The notes beneath the pieces were generated by a model. That model searched no databases, was not told where the DNA came from, and saw only the letters and a list, made by a program, of their open reading frames with translations. A DNA stretch of 64,000 bases from Lachnospiraceae bacterium (GTDB lineage Bacteria > Bacillota > Clostridia > Lachnospirales > Lachnospiraceae), in the NCBI GenBank assembly GCA_017465845.1, contig JAFTVH010000104.1, forward strand, positions 1-64,000, read 5' to 3'. A program made the position numbers and the translations under genes. Positions 34,350-43,655 of the stretch are shown here, piece after piece (position 1 is the stretch's first letter; every line of letters starts with the position of its first letter).

Positions 34350-37169
34350 ATGGATGTATTTGCGCAAATAGCTGCCAATGGGATTGGCGGTCATGATGAG
34401 ATTCTGTATGATCCGCAGCCTTTGGGATTTACGAAAAGAAGTTGTATACTGGATAAAGAAGTTGTGCCGCTTGCTCTAAACAAGAAGATTCACACTAAGG
34501 AAGAACTGTACCTGGAACTTGAAAGGATGAAAAAGGCATTTGAGCCTTTTTTGCAGGATCTGGCACCGGAAACGGAATGCTGCAAAAGAGTAATTAAGCT
34601 GAACCGGTTTGTGCTTGACGGTGAGTGCATTACGATTCCTCATTATCAGGGACCTTTGGGGAAGTATAAGCAGGTGTACACCACAACTTTTGATGCTGCT
34701 ATAGATGAAAAAAAGGCTGTGTATCTATGCTTTCAGGGCGCAGATTATTATGCAGTTGTGTATGTCAATGGCGTCTGTGTAGGTACCCATGAGGGATTTT
34801 TCGCACCCTTTGAGTTCGAGATATCAGATGTTGTCAAAAACGGAACGAATATGGTTCAGGTCGATTTATACAACGATCATATTTATATGGGAAATGCGTC
34901 GAGCGGTCAGGATAAGTGTGAAGGTGATAAGCTGTATGCAGCCACGGGACCCGGATGGGATGACCCCGCGGAAGGTTGGCATCACTGCCCGGCAGGTATG
35001 GGAATATACAATGATGTTACCGTAGAATTCAGAAATCGGGTCAATATCACAGATCTGTACATAAGACCACTTGAGAATGCAGCTGAGGTATGGGTAGAGA
35101 TTGAAAATGCAGATTACAGGGACAAAGAGGTGGTTGTGGACATCTCGATCTATGGCCAGAATTTTGAAGAGACGGTTATAGAAGGCTATCAATATATCCC
35201 CGAAACCAGGAAAACAACAGGCAGGGGTGACAGCCTCACGGAAGCTGAGACAGACAAGCTTACGGAAAAGGGAATCCCATTACCACTGAAGCATGGAAAG
35301 AATATTTATAAGATTCCGGTAAAGATTCATGATCCGAGACTTTGGGATTTGGATACACCGTGGCTTTATCAGGCACAGGTCAGAGTGATCTACGATGGTA
35401 AAGTATCCGATACAGCTAAGCAGCAATTCGGTATGAGAAGCTTTGTACAGGATACAGAGGCCAGCCCGAAAGGAATGTTTTATTTAAATGGCAGGAAGAT
35501 CAGGCTTCGCGGCGCCAATACCATGGGATTCGAGCAGCAGGATGTGATGCACGGAGACTATGGACAGCTGATTGATGATATCTTACTGGCGAAGCTGTGC
35601 AATATGAATTTCCTCAGACTGACCCAGAGACCGGTGCAGAATGAGATTTATGAGTATTGTGACCGTCTGGGCCTTATGACCCAGAGTGATCTGCCGCTGT
35701 TTGGGTGCATGAGAAGGACAAAGCTCTGTGAGGGCGTCAGACAGGCGGAGGAAATGGAGCGGCTTGTAAGGAAGCATCCCTGTAATGTTGTGATAAGCTA
35801 TATCAATGAACCTTTTCCAAATGCCAATAATGAACCGCACAGGCATTTGAAACGTGATGAAATGGAAGCTTTTTTTGCCATGTGTGATATTGCAGTCAGG
35901 ATGCAGAATCCTGACAGGGTGATCAAACACGTGGATGGAGATTACGATCCTCCTACATCCGGCATGCCTGATAATCACTGCTATTCCATGTGGTATAACA
36001 GCCATGGTATTGATATTGGAAAACTGAACAAAGGTCACTGGCTGAGCGTGAAGCCGGACTGGTATTATGGCTGTGGAGAGTATGGAGCCGAAGGTCTTGA
36101 TTTCTGCGATGTTATGAAAGAAGAATATCCTGCAGAGTGGACGGCAGTACCTTTTGATCCGAGAAATATTATCATGGCACAGACCGCTGATTTCCACTAT
36201 TTCTTCTACGATACCCAGGATACCATGGAGGAGTGGGTGGAAAAGAGTCAGAGCCATCAGGCTTTTGCCACACGATTCATGACGGAAGCTTTCAGGCGCG
36301 ATGAGAGAATGATTTCCAATGCTATCCACCTGTTCATCGATGCGTGGCCTTCAGGATGGATGAAAACGATTATGGATTGTCGAAGAAATCCGAAACCCGC
36401 TTATTTTGCTTATAGGGATGCTCTGGAACCCATGCTGGTGTCACTCAGAACGGATCGTTATTCCTATTACAGCGGTGAGACCATCAGCATTGAGAGCTAT
36501 ATCTGTAATGATACACAGGCAGCAGGCGAGTACAGACTGAAATTTGAATACTACGTGGATGGAAAACCGGCGCGGGAGAACGAGGTCATGGTTACTGTGA
36601 AAAAGAGCGGGACAGTATATGCAGCAAACGCAGAATTTACCATAAAGGATGTCAGTGACCGTGTCAGAGTCCTGTTAAGGGCAATCCTGCTTGATGAAAG
36701 CGGCAGACAGATTACATACAATGAAATCGAAGTCAGTGTATTGGCAGATGTGGTGATCACGGAAAATGAGGATGTGGTATTTCTTAAGAACCTTCCTGTG
36801 GGAACGCATGAAATTGCCGGAGAAACTGTTGTCGTAAAACCCTGTGGGATGCACAGTCTCCATTTTGTGTCGAGAAAGACAGGGCATCCGGCGGTAGCAG
36901 AATTTGATGAGAAGGATTTCTCTTATTGGTATGACAGGGAGCAGGATATGATCACTCCTTTGCTTGACACCACATTTACCGCAGAAGGATTTACACCGAT
37001 CCTGATCAGCGGCAATAAGGATGAAGAAGGTAAGTGGGGCAGAGCACTGGCCTGCGCAGAAAAGGTATATGAAGGAAAGAAATATATTATTTGTCAGCTG
37101 AATCTGAGAAAGGAGAATCCTGTGGTAAAGAGGTTTGTCAGAAACCTGTTACGGAAGGAAAATGTATGA
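34350..37169 (+). CDS. Glycoside hydrolase family 2 protein
   Basis: A 939-residue GH2 enzyme without a signal peptide, thus cytoplasmic. Layout: N-terminal jelly-roll sugar-binding domain (about 90-235), immunoglobulin-like domain, TIM barrel (about 370-690) with the acid/base Glu487 in SYINEPFP and the nucleophile Glu577 in GCGEYGAEG, then C-terminal beta domains. This clan includes beta-galactosidases, beta-mannosidases and beta-glucuronidases. The overlapping CE15-type esterase gene (ATGA overlap) favours a glucuronide or xylan-derived substrate, by inference. It is first in an operon with its own activator-dependent promoter. Confidence 0.88.
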   Translation: MDVFAQIAANGIGGHDEILYDPQPLGFTKRSCILDKEVVPLALNKKIHTKEELYLELERMKKAFEPFLQDLAPETECCKRVIKLNRFVLDGECITIPHYQGPLGKYKQVYTTTFDAAIDEKKAVYLCFQGADYYAVVYVNGVCVGTHEGFFAPFEFEISDVVKNGTNMVQVDLYNDHIYMGNASSGQDKCEGDKLYAATGPGWDDPAEGWHHCPAGMGIYNDVTVEFRNRVNITDLYIRPLENAAEVWVEIENADYRDKEVVVDISIYGQNFEETVIEGYQYIPETRKTTGRGDSLTEAETDKLTEKGIPLPLKHGKNIYKIPVKIHDPRLWDLDTPWLYQAQVRVIYDGKVSDTAKQQFGMRSFVQDTEASPKGMFYLNGRKIRLRGANTMGFEQQDVMHGDYGQLIDDILLAKLCNMNFLRLTQRPVQNEIYEYCDRLGLMTQSDLPLFGCMRRTKLCEGVRQAEEMERLVRKHPCNVVISYINEPFPNANNEPHRHLKRDEMEAFFAMCDIAVRMQNPDRVIKHVDGDYDPPTSGMPDNHCYSMWYNSHGIDIGKLNKGHWLSVKPDWYYGCGEYGAEGLDFCDVMKEEYPAEWTAVPFDPRNIIMAQTADFHYFFYDTQDTMEEWVEKSQSHQAFATRFMTEAFRRDERMISNAIHLFIDAWPSGWMKTIMDCRRNPKPAYFAYRDALEPMLVSLRTDRYSYYSGETISIESYICNDTQAAGEYRLKFEYYVDGKPARENEVMVTVKKSGTVYAANAEFTIKDVSDRVRVLLRAILLDESGRQITYNEIEVSVLADVVITENEDVVFLKNLPVGTHEIAGETVVVKPCGMHSLHFVSRKTGHPAVAEFDEKDFSYWYDREQDMITPLLDTTFTAEGFTPILISGNKDEEGKWGRALACAEKVYEGKKYIICQLNLRKENPVVKRFVRNLLRKENV

Positions 37170-38215
37170 AGGAATTGAAAGAATACCTTGAAAAATTACC
37201 AAAACCTGATGGAATGAGCCGGGCTGAGATCGTGGATCTGTTGCTGAGAGAGGAATATGGCTATCTGCCTCTGCCGCCTTTTTCGGTCCGTGCGCAGGAG
37301 GAGAGCCGTGATGAGCGTTTTTGTGCAGGGAAGGCGGTACTCATTAAGCTGCACCTGATCTGTGAAACAGCGTATGGAGAATTTTCCTTTCCCGTGTATT
37401 ATACCCGTCCTACAAAGAAGGAACAGCCTGTTCCTTGCTTTATCCATATTAATTTCAGAGATTTGGTGCCGGATAAATATCAGCCCTCTGAGGAGATTGT
37501 GGATGCGGGATATGCAATGCTTTCTTTCGGCTATAAGGATGTAACTTCTGATGACGGTGATTTCACCAATGGATTGGCAGGGCTTGTATATCCGGATGGA
37601 AAGCGCTCTGATACCCAGTGTGGTAAAATCGGTCTTTGGGCCTGGGCGGCCATGCGGGTTATGGATTATGCGCTGACCTTGCCGGAGTTGGACCATGGAA
37701 GGATCTGTGTAGCAGGACATTCCAGACTGGGGAAGACCGCTCTTCTTGCCGGTGCTTTGGATGAACGGTTTTACTGTGCATTTTCTAATGATTCCGGATG
37801 CAGCGGAGCGGCTTTGTCCCGGGAAAAAGGTGGGGAGACCATTCAGAAAATTAATGAAGTAGTTCCTTATTGGTTTTGTGAAAACTATACAAAATACGGG
37901 GATAACGAGCAGAAAATGCCATTTGATCAGCATTTTCTGCTGGCTGCCAATACTCCTCACAGGGTATATGTGGCAAGTGCAGTGGAAGATCTGTGGTCGG
38001 ATCCGGAAAAAGAATATTTATCCTGCGTAGCAGCAAGCGATTATTTTAAGGAGCAGGGGCTTACCGGTTTTGTTCATCCCGATCGTCTTCCGGCTGCAGG
38101 AGATTACTTTGGGGAGGGGGACATCGGATACCATTTAAGAGCAGGAGTGCATTATTTCAGCCGGGAAGACTGGCAGTATTATGTGAAATATCTGAACGCA
38201 AGCTTTATTGCTTGA
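37166..38215 (+). CDS. CE15-like glucuronoyl esterase / alpha-beta hydrolase
   Basis: A 349-residue cytoplasmic serine hydrolase. The nucleophile elbow is AGHSRLGKTALLAGALDERF (Ser186), followed by SNDSGCSGAALSREKGGE; this Ser-Arg-x-Gly-Lys pattern is the signature of carbohydrate esterase family 15. The catalytic His is likely in RAGVHYFSREDW near the C-terminus. CE15 enzymes hydrolyse esters of 4-O-methyl-glucuronic acid. I start at ATG 37166, which overlaps the GH2 stop (ATGA), giving translational coupling. The frame is open further upstream inside GH2, without a ribosome binding site. Confidence 0.82.
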   Translation: MKELKEYLEKLPKPDGMSRAEIVDLLLREEYGYLPLPPFSVRAQEESRDERFCAGKAVLIKLHLICETAYGEFSFPVYYTRPTKKEQPVPCFIHINFRDLVPDKYQPSEEIVDAGYAMLSFGYKDVTSDDGDFTNGLAGLVYPDGKRSDTQCGKIGLWAWAAMRVMDYALTLPELDHGRICVAGHSRLGKTALLAGALDERFYCAFSNDSGCSGAALSREKGGETIQKINEVVPYWFCENYTKYGDNEQKMPFDQHFLLAANTPHRVYVASAVEDLWSDPEKEYLSCVAASDYFKEQGLTGFVHPDRLPAAGDYFGEGDIGYHLRAGVHYFSREDWQYYVKYLNASFIA

Positions 38216-38223
38216 TATATATG

Positions 38224-38249
38224 AGGGCTGTCACATGACAGTCCTTTTT
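38224..38249 (+). terminator. Terminator of the GH2-CE15 operon
   Basis: GGGCTGTCA and TGACAGTCC form a compact stem with a 2-4 base loop, followed by TTTTTC. Confidence 0.75.
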
Positions 38250-38261
38250 CTACAGTAATTC

Positions 38262-38310
38262 TTTTCATGCCATTCCTAAAATGTCAAAAATATGATACCT
38301 TTTTAGTAAA
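38262..38310 (+). promoter_or_regulatory. Promoter/operator of the YesN-YesM operon
   Basis: The sequence around 38270-38310 aligns closely with the GH2 upstream region, sharing CCATT, AAAATGTCAAA, ATGATAC and TTTTTAG in the same order and spacing. TATGAT at 38291-38296 could be the -10. This points to autoregulation by the response regulator. Confidence 0.6.
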
Positions 38311-38335
38311 GTATATGAGAGAAGGATATAAGAAA

Positions 38336-39913
38336 ATGTACAAATTGATCATTGTTGATGATGAGAGACGTATCAGAGAAGGCCTCAAAAATATCGTAGA
38401 CTGGGAGAAACTGGGCTTCACGGTGACAGAATTGTTCCCAGATGGTCAGGATGTGATCGAATATCTTGATTATGTAATCCCCGATGTCATACTGACAGAC
38501 ATTAAAATGAATCATGTGTCGGGTCTGGATGTGGCAAAATATGTGTTTGAGCATCGGCTGCCCTGCAAAGTAGTACTGATCAGCGGTTACCAGGAATTTG
38601 AACTGGCACTGCAGGGGCTGAAATACGGAGCTGAGGATTACCTTTTAAAACCAACAGAAGTAGACAAAATAGAAGCTACTTTTGCTAAAATCAGGAGCAG
38701 CCTGGATGAAAAAAAGGTTCAGTATGAGAAAATCCAGCACAATCGTACACGCATGGATGAAGCTATCCAATTGCTGGAAGAACGCTTTTTCTCGGACATT
38801 GTAATGGGTGTAGTGGATAGTAAGGAGTATGTGGCAAACTGTATGGGGATTTTGTATCCGGAAGTGGATGCTGAGCGCTGCAGCTGCTTCTTAGCAGATG
38901 TCTACATAGAAGACTATGACCATTTCATGAATGAAGTCTGGGAATACAGCTATGACCAGCTGGAAGTCAATCTGACAAATTTCCTGCGTATTTATAAGGA
39001 TACCTGCTGCTTTCATATCGTGTATAAGTCGGACAATCTGATTGAATTGGTGGGGATCAATATTGAGCCGGATATGTTGGAGGAGAGCCAAGTCAGACAG
39101 GTATTAGAACGTCTGATCCTGGAAATGGAACAGAATTTCCGGTTTCATACAAGTTACAAATTGCGCCACATATATTCCAGCATCTATCAGATCGCCCACG
39201 CCAGGAAACAGGTATTGGAGAATCAGGAGGATGAAGAGGTTCTTGCACAATATTTAAAAGAGCAGAAAAAACTGCTGATGTTCAATGTGACGATGGGAAA
39301 TGTAGTGACGGCGCAGAAGCTCTATCATAATATATTGGAAGAATTGAGCAAACAGACGGTTCAGCGCAGAAATAATATCATCATTGACATCATGTCTACG
39401 ATGAATACGGTACTCTGGGAAAATAATCCGGAACTGGCCCGGTCGTTACAGTCATATTTCAACTATTCTGATGTGTTGGCTATGACAAAGCTACAGGAGG
39501 TCAAAAACTGGTCGGACCGGATCTTTGACAGAATCAAGATGGCAGATGACCTTGTGAATGCCCATGGCGGCATCACTCTGATAGAAAAGGCCCGGGATTA
39601 TATCCGGGAAAATATTTATAAAGATATATCGCAGGAAGAAACTGCCAATTATCTTTACATATGTCCTTCTTATCTAAGCAGAATATTCAGGAAGCAGACA
39701 GGTGAAGGCTTTCTGCAATATGTGACAAGGATGAAGATGGAGAAAGCCATTGAATTATTAAAGGATCCCCGGTATAAGACATATCAGGTGGGAGAGATGC
39801 TTGGTTATAAGACTCCAAGGTATTTTGCCAGATTGTTTCGGACGCATACAGGGATGAACCCAAGCGAGTATCGAAGAAACATTCTGCAATTGGGGGAGAA
39901 ATTTGAAAAATGA
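38336..39913 (+). CDS. YesN-type response regulator with AraC DNA-binding domain
   Basis: A 525-residue regulator: receiver domain (about 1-120) with the acidic pair DDE (residues 9-11), phospho-acceptor Asp in DVILTDIKM (about 55) and Lys in LLKPTE; a long helical middle; and a C-terminal AraC HTH (about 425-520, with ISQEETANYLYICPSYLSRIF and YQVGEMLGYKTPRYFARLF). It pairs with the histidine kinase that overlaps its stop codon (ATGA). GAAGGAT is upstream of ATG 38336. It probably activates the GH2 and ABC operons around it, since these share upstream motifs. Confidence 0.92.
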   Translation: MYKLIIVDDERRIREGLKNIVDWEKLGFTVTELFPDGQDVIEYLDYVIPDVILTDIKMNHVSGLDVAKYVFEHRLPCKVVLISGYQEFELALQGLKYGAEDYLLKPTEVDKIEATFAKIRSSLDEKKVQYEKIQHNRTRMDEAIQLLEERFFSDIVMGVVDSKEYVANCMGILYPEVDAERCSCFLADVYIEDYDHFMNEVWEYSYDQLEVNLTNFLRIYKDTCCFHIVYKSDNLIELVGINIEPDMLEESQVRQVLERLILEMEQNFRFHTSYKLRHIYSSIYQIAHARKQVLENQEDEEVLAQYLKEQKKLLMFNVTMGNVVTAQKLYHNILEELSKQTVQRRNNIIIDIMSTMNTVLWENNPELARSLQSYFNYSDVLAMTKLQEVKNWSDRIFDRIKMADDLVNAHGGITLIEKARDYIRENIYKDISQEETANYLYICPSYLSRIFRKQTGEGFLQYVTRMKMEKAIELLKDPRYKTYQVGEMLGYKTPRYFARLFRTHTGMNPSEYRRNILQLGEKFEK

Positions 39914-41649
39914 GGAAAAGAATCAAAGATTACTTCGAAAATTATAGATTTAACAGTTTGTTTTTTAAGAATCTGTATATGCTTCTGCTGTTGATCATGG
40001 TGCCGATCATTGGTGCCATAGGGTTGGGATATTTTGTCTATCAAAATATGCAAAAGAATGAGATACAAAAGTATGGTGAAAACATTTGCTCTGAGATTAC
40101 GGCACAAATGAAAGGAATCATACAGGAAGCAGAGGTCGAACTGATGTATTTTGGAATGAATACGAATGTGGAACTTTATCTGTATGATAAAGATCTGACT
40201 CAGTATAACTACAAAGTGAATTCCATTCGTGATCTGATTCATATGCCTATGATCATTAAAGATTATGTGGAAAGCGTATATATCTATTCTGTGTACAGTG
40301 GTTACGTAATCTCTCCCATGGGCGTAGCTGCGTATGAAAACTGGGAGGGGAGAGCGGTTCTGGATGATTATGTCAGTCAGGAAAAGGAAGAAAGAAAGCA
40401 TATAAATATTACCGAATGGGAAGAAGAGAGCAGCACGAAAAGATATTTTACGGTCTTTTGTGATATCGATTATGGCAGGGATAAAAAAGGTGTTGCTGTC
40501 ATGAATATGAGGATTTCCCAACTGCTGGAAGAATTACAGATACCGGAAGGAACAGAAATTTGTATCGCTGACGGAGACAAGATTTTGCTTGCATCAGACA
40601 ATACTCTGGCGCAACAGGGGGTATGCAGCACAGAGCAGTATGATGATGGAATTTCCATTTATAGCGGAAAAGAATATTACAGCCTTGCCAGAACGGATGC
40701 AGAATCCGGATTGACAGTTTATGTGCAGGCAGATATGAGCAATTATCAGGACAGATTGAGCCATGTGCGATTTTTGATTGTATTGATGATCATAGTGATC
40801 GTATGGCTGACGCTGATCCTCTCTTTTTTTATCTCTGTAAGACTTTTCCAACCCATAGAGAAAATCGTTGAATCAGTAAAACAGTATAATAGTATTCTTA
40901 CAGAAGAACAGGATATTTTTCTGGGGAAGGATGAGTTGGAATATATCTTAAAATCTATCCAAAAATCAGTCAGTGCAAAGAAAAATATTGATACAGAGCT
41001 GATGGAACGAATCCATCTTCTGAAGAAGGCACAGGCAGTTGCACTGCAGTCTCAGATCAATCCGCACTTCATCAATAATGCCCTGGAGACGATCAATTGG
41101 TCAGCAATCGAATTATTGGGAAGCCGTAATGAAATCTCTGAGATGGCCGGAGCCCTTTCCAAAATGCTTCGAATGTCACTGCAAAGTACAGATACCATAG
41201 TTCCTGTCCAAACGGAGATACAGCACTGTAAATATTATCTGGAAATTCAGGAAAAGCGTTATGAAGATAAATTTCAGGTGGTCTGGGATATTGAGCCTGA
41301 AGTATATGAATGCAGGATTATCAGAATCGTACTGCAGCCGCTGGTGGAAAATGCAATTTATCACGGAGTAAAGCTGCTCAGCAACAAAGGGACGATCACG
41401 ATCAGCGGAAAACTGATTGAGGAATTTGTAGAACTTTCCGTAACAGACAATGGGCTGGGAATGTCAACACAGGAGTTGGAAAATCTGCAGCAGGTGCTGC
41501 GGGAAAGAGATATTAGAGAAAATTATCACATTGGTGTGGCAAATGTGAATCAAAGATTGAAACTGTATTTTGGGGAGGAATATGGACTTAGAATCGAAAG
41601 TCGGGAAGGATTCGGTACAAAAGTGACCATACATATTCCGAAGAATTAA
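39910..41649 (+). CDS. YesM-type sensor histidine kinase
   Basis: A 579-residue membrane kinase: TM1 (about 19-43), an extracytoplasmic sensing region (about 44-280), TM2 (about 283-307), a HAMP-like linker, and the His-kinase core with phosphorylated His in SQINPHFINNALETI (about 380-395), then the ATPase with PLVENAIYHG and DNGLGM, GVANVNQRL and GFGTKVTIHIP. The order and motifs are those of the LytS/YesM family that pairs with YesN. It overlaps the regulator gene by 4 bases. It likely senses the oligosaccharide taken up by the adjacent importer. Confidence 0.92.
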   Translation: MRKRIKDYFENYRFNSLFFKNLYMLLLLIMVPIIGAIGLGYFVYQNMQKNEIQKYGENICSEITAQMKGIIQEAEVELMYFGMNTNVELYLYDKDLTQYNYKVNSIRDLIHMPMIIKDYVESVYIYSVYSGYVISPMGVAAYENWEGRAVLDDYVSQEKEERKHINITEWEEESSTKRYFTVFCDIDYGRDKKGVAVMNMRISQLLEELQIPEGTEICIADGDKILLASDNTLAQQGVCSTEQYDDGISIYSGKEYYSLARTDAESGLTVYVQADMSNYQDRLSHVRFLIVLMIIVIVWLTLILSFFISVRLFQPIEKIVESVKQYNSILTEEQDIFLGKDELEYILKSIQKSVSAKKNIDTELMERIHLLKKAQAVALQSQINPHFINNALETINWSAIELLGSRNEISEMAGALSKMLRMSLQSTDTIVPVQTEIQHCKYYLEIQEKRYEDKFQVVWDIEPEVYECRIIRIVLQPLVENAIYHGVKLLSNKGTITISGKLIEEFVELSVTDNGLGMSTQELENLQQVLRERDIRENYHIGVANVNQRLKLYFGEEYGLRIESREGFGTKVTIHIPKN

Positions 41650-41660
41650 TTTACTGACCA

Positions 41661-41721
41661 AAAATGTGACTCTATTTTATATGTTTGTGGCATTTTGCTT
41701 TTTCTTTAATTTCTATATAAT
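41661..41721 (+). promoter_or_regulatory. Promoter of ABC importer 2
   Basis: TATAAT at 41716-41721 with no good -35, followed by TTTCCTTGTTGGAAA, nearly identical to the sequence behind the GH2 -10 box. Upstream is AAAAATGTGA at 41669-41678, a variant of the AAAATGTCAA motif. A common activator is likely. Confidence 0.6.
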
Positions 41722-41758
41722 TTCCTTGTTGGAAAAAGTTATAGAAAGGAAAACAAAA

Positions 41759-42682
41759 ATGAAAAGAAAAAAGTTAAAAATACCACATTTAAAGGATAAT
41801 ATCCAGCTGTTTACCTTGGCTTTACCGGCAATTGTGTTGTTGGCAGTATTTTCCTATTGGCCTATGTATGGTATTATTCTGGCATTTAAAAATTATAAAG
41901 TTCCGTTGGGTATGTGGGGAAGCCCCTGGGTAGGCCTGAAAAATTTTCTGTTTTTCTTTCAGGCACAGGATGCCTGGCGCGTAACCAGGAATACGCTGCT
42001 GCTTAATTTTTTGTTTATAACAGTGACACTTGTATGCGCGGTTGGATTTGCGCTGCTGATGTTCGAGGTTAAGAGCCGGACGCATGTAAAGGTATATCAG
42101 ACCGTTTCTATTTTACCTAATTTTTTATCCTGGGTCGCTGTTTCTTATATGTCATATGCCTTGCTGGAACCTACAAAAGGTATTTTGAACAGAGTGATAG
42201 AGAGCATGGGAGGCGAAGGGATATCATGGTATGCTGAACCCGAATACTGGCCGGTGATTTTGCTGATCATCAAAATATGGCACGGAGTGGGAATTGGAAG
42301 TATCGTGTATTATGCTGCATTAATGGGAGTCGACAGCGAGTTATATGAAGCAGCAGATATTGACGGTGCTACGAAATTGCAGAAAATACGTTATATATCC
42401 CTTCCGTGTATCGTACCCATTATCACCATCCGGCTGATCATGGCTATCGGTAAGATTTTCCGCGGAGATTTTGGACTTTTCTACAATGTAACAAGAGACC
42501 AGGGAACACTGTATCCTACCACAGATATTATTGATACTTATGTATACAGGGCACTCATGAATCAGGGAAATGTCGGAATGTCCAGTGCTGTCAGCCTGTT
42601 CCAGTCAGTGGTATGTTTCATCACACTCATGATCACCAATTCGGTCGTGAAGAAAATAAACCCTGAAAATTCATTGTTTTAG
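41759..42682 (+). CDS. ABC transporter permease, LplB type (importer 2)
   Basis: A 307-residue membrane protein with about six transmembrane segments, YWPMYGIILAFKNY near the N-terminus and the EAA loop EAADIDGATKLQKIRYISLP. It is the first gene of importer operon 2. ATG 41759 is preceded by AAAGGA; an upstream in-frame ATG at 41666 overlaps the promoter and is rejected. In this operon the two permeases precede the binding protein. Confidence 0.92.
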   Translation: MKRKKLKIPHLKDNIQLFTLALPAIVLLAVFSYWPMYGIILAFKNYKVPLGMWGSPWVGLKNFLFFFQAQDAWRVTRNTLLLNFLFITVTLVCAVGFALLMFEVKSRTHVKVYQTVSILPNFLSWVAVSYMSYALLEPTKGILNRVIESMGGEGISWYAEPEYWPVILLIIKIWHGVGIGSIVYYAALMGVDSELYEAADIDGATKLQKIRYISLPCIVPIITIRLIMAIGKIFRGDFGLFYNVTRDQGTLYPTTDIIDTYVYRALMNQGNVGMSSAVSLFQSVVCFITLMITNSVVKKINPENSLF

Positions 42683-42694
42683 GAGGCCTGTAAG

Positions 42695-43594
42695 ATGACA
42701 GTAAATAAAAAGCATAAAAGAAAAGCGGAAAAAACAAGCTGGCTGGTACATATATTTTTTATCCTGTTTGGATTGGTGTGCCTGATTCCTTTTATAACAG
42801 TTATTTCAATATCCTTGACAAATGAAATAGAGTTAGCCAATAACGGATTCTCGATTTTTCCGGGGAAAGCGGACCTGACAGCGTATCGATATTTATTGGA
42901 GAATCCAAAGATAGTCATTGATGCGTATAAAATAACAATATTCATCACCGTTGTGGGTACTTTCTTAAGTACCTTGCTGGTTTCCATGGCTGCATATAGC
43001 CTTTCCAGAAAAAGATTTATTTTAAGAAAGGTGTTGAACTGGTATTTATTTATTCCGACATTGTTTGGCGGTGGACTGGCTGCATCCTATGTTATTAATA
43101 CACAATATTTACACTTGAATGATAATATATGGGTTTTGATCCTGCCGGGGCTGATCGGCGTGTTTAATGTCTTTATGATCCGTACCTTCTTCCAGCAGCT
43201 TCCGGAATCTTTGTTTGAAGCGACCAAGATGGATGGAGGAAGTGAATATACAGTATACTTCAGGATTGCAATGCCTCTGTCCAAACCGGTTCTGGCTACG
43301 GTCGCCTTCCTGGATGCATTGGAAAGGTGGAATTCCTGGTACAATGCGATGCTGTATATCAGGAATAAGGAGCTTGTACCGCTGCAGTATCTGCTGCAGA
43401 AGATGATGAGAGAGGTGAGTTCTATACTTTCAGAAATGGACAATATGCCGAGCGGAATTGATATAAAAGAGCTGCCCGGTGAAAACCTGCGAATGGCAAT
43501 GCTGGTAGTATCCATAGGACCCATGATGTGCTTCTTCCCGTTTTTCCAGAAATATTTTGTAAAAGGTATGACAGTGGGAAGCGTGAAAGGATAG
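42695..43594 (+). CDS. ABC transporter permease, YtcP/LplC type (importer 2)
   Basis: A 299-residue membrane protein, second permease of importer 2. EAA loop: LFEATKMDGGSEYTVYFRIA; terminal KYFVKGMTVGSVKG. It starts 12 bases after the first permease with AGGAGG upstream. Confidence 0.92.
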   Translation: MTVNKKHKRKAEKTSWLVHIFFILFGLVCLIPFITVISISLTNEIELANNGFSIFPGKADLTAYRYLLENPKIVIDAYKITIFITVVGTFLSTLLVSMAAYSLSRKRFILRKVLNWYLFIPTLFGGGLAASYVINTQYLHLNDNIWVLILPGLIGVFNVFMIRTFFQQLPESLFEATKMDGGSEYTVYFRIAMPLSKPVLATVAFLDALERWNSWYNAMLYIRNKELVPLQYLLQKMMREVSSILSEMDNMPSGIDIKELPGENLRMAMLVVSIGPMMCFFPFFQKYFVKGMTVGSVKG

Positions 43595-43655
43595 ATACGT
43601 ACACAAACGAAATAAAGCCGAATGGTTTTATAATAGATTAAGGAGGAAAAAAGAA

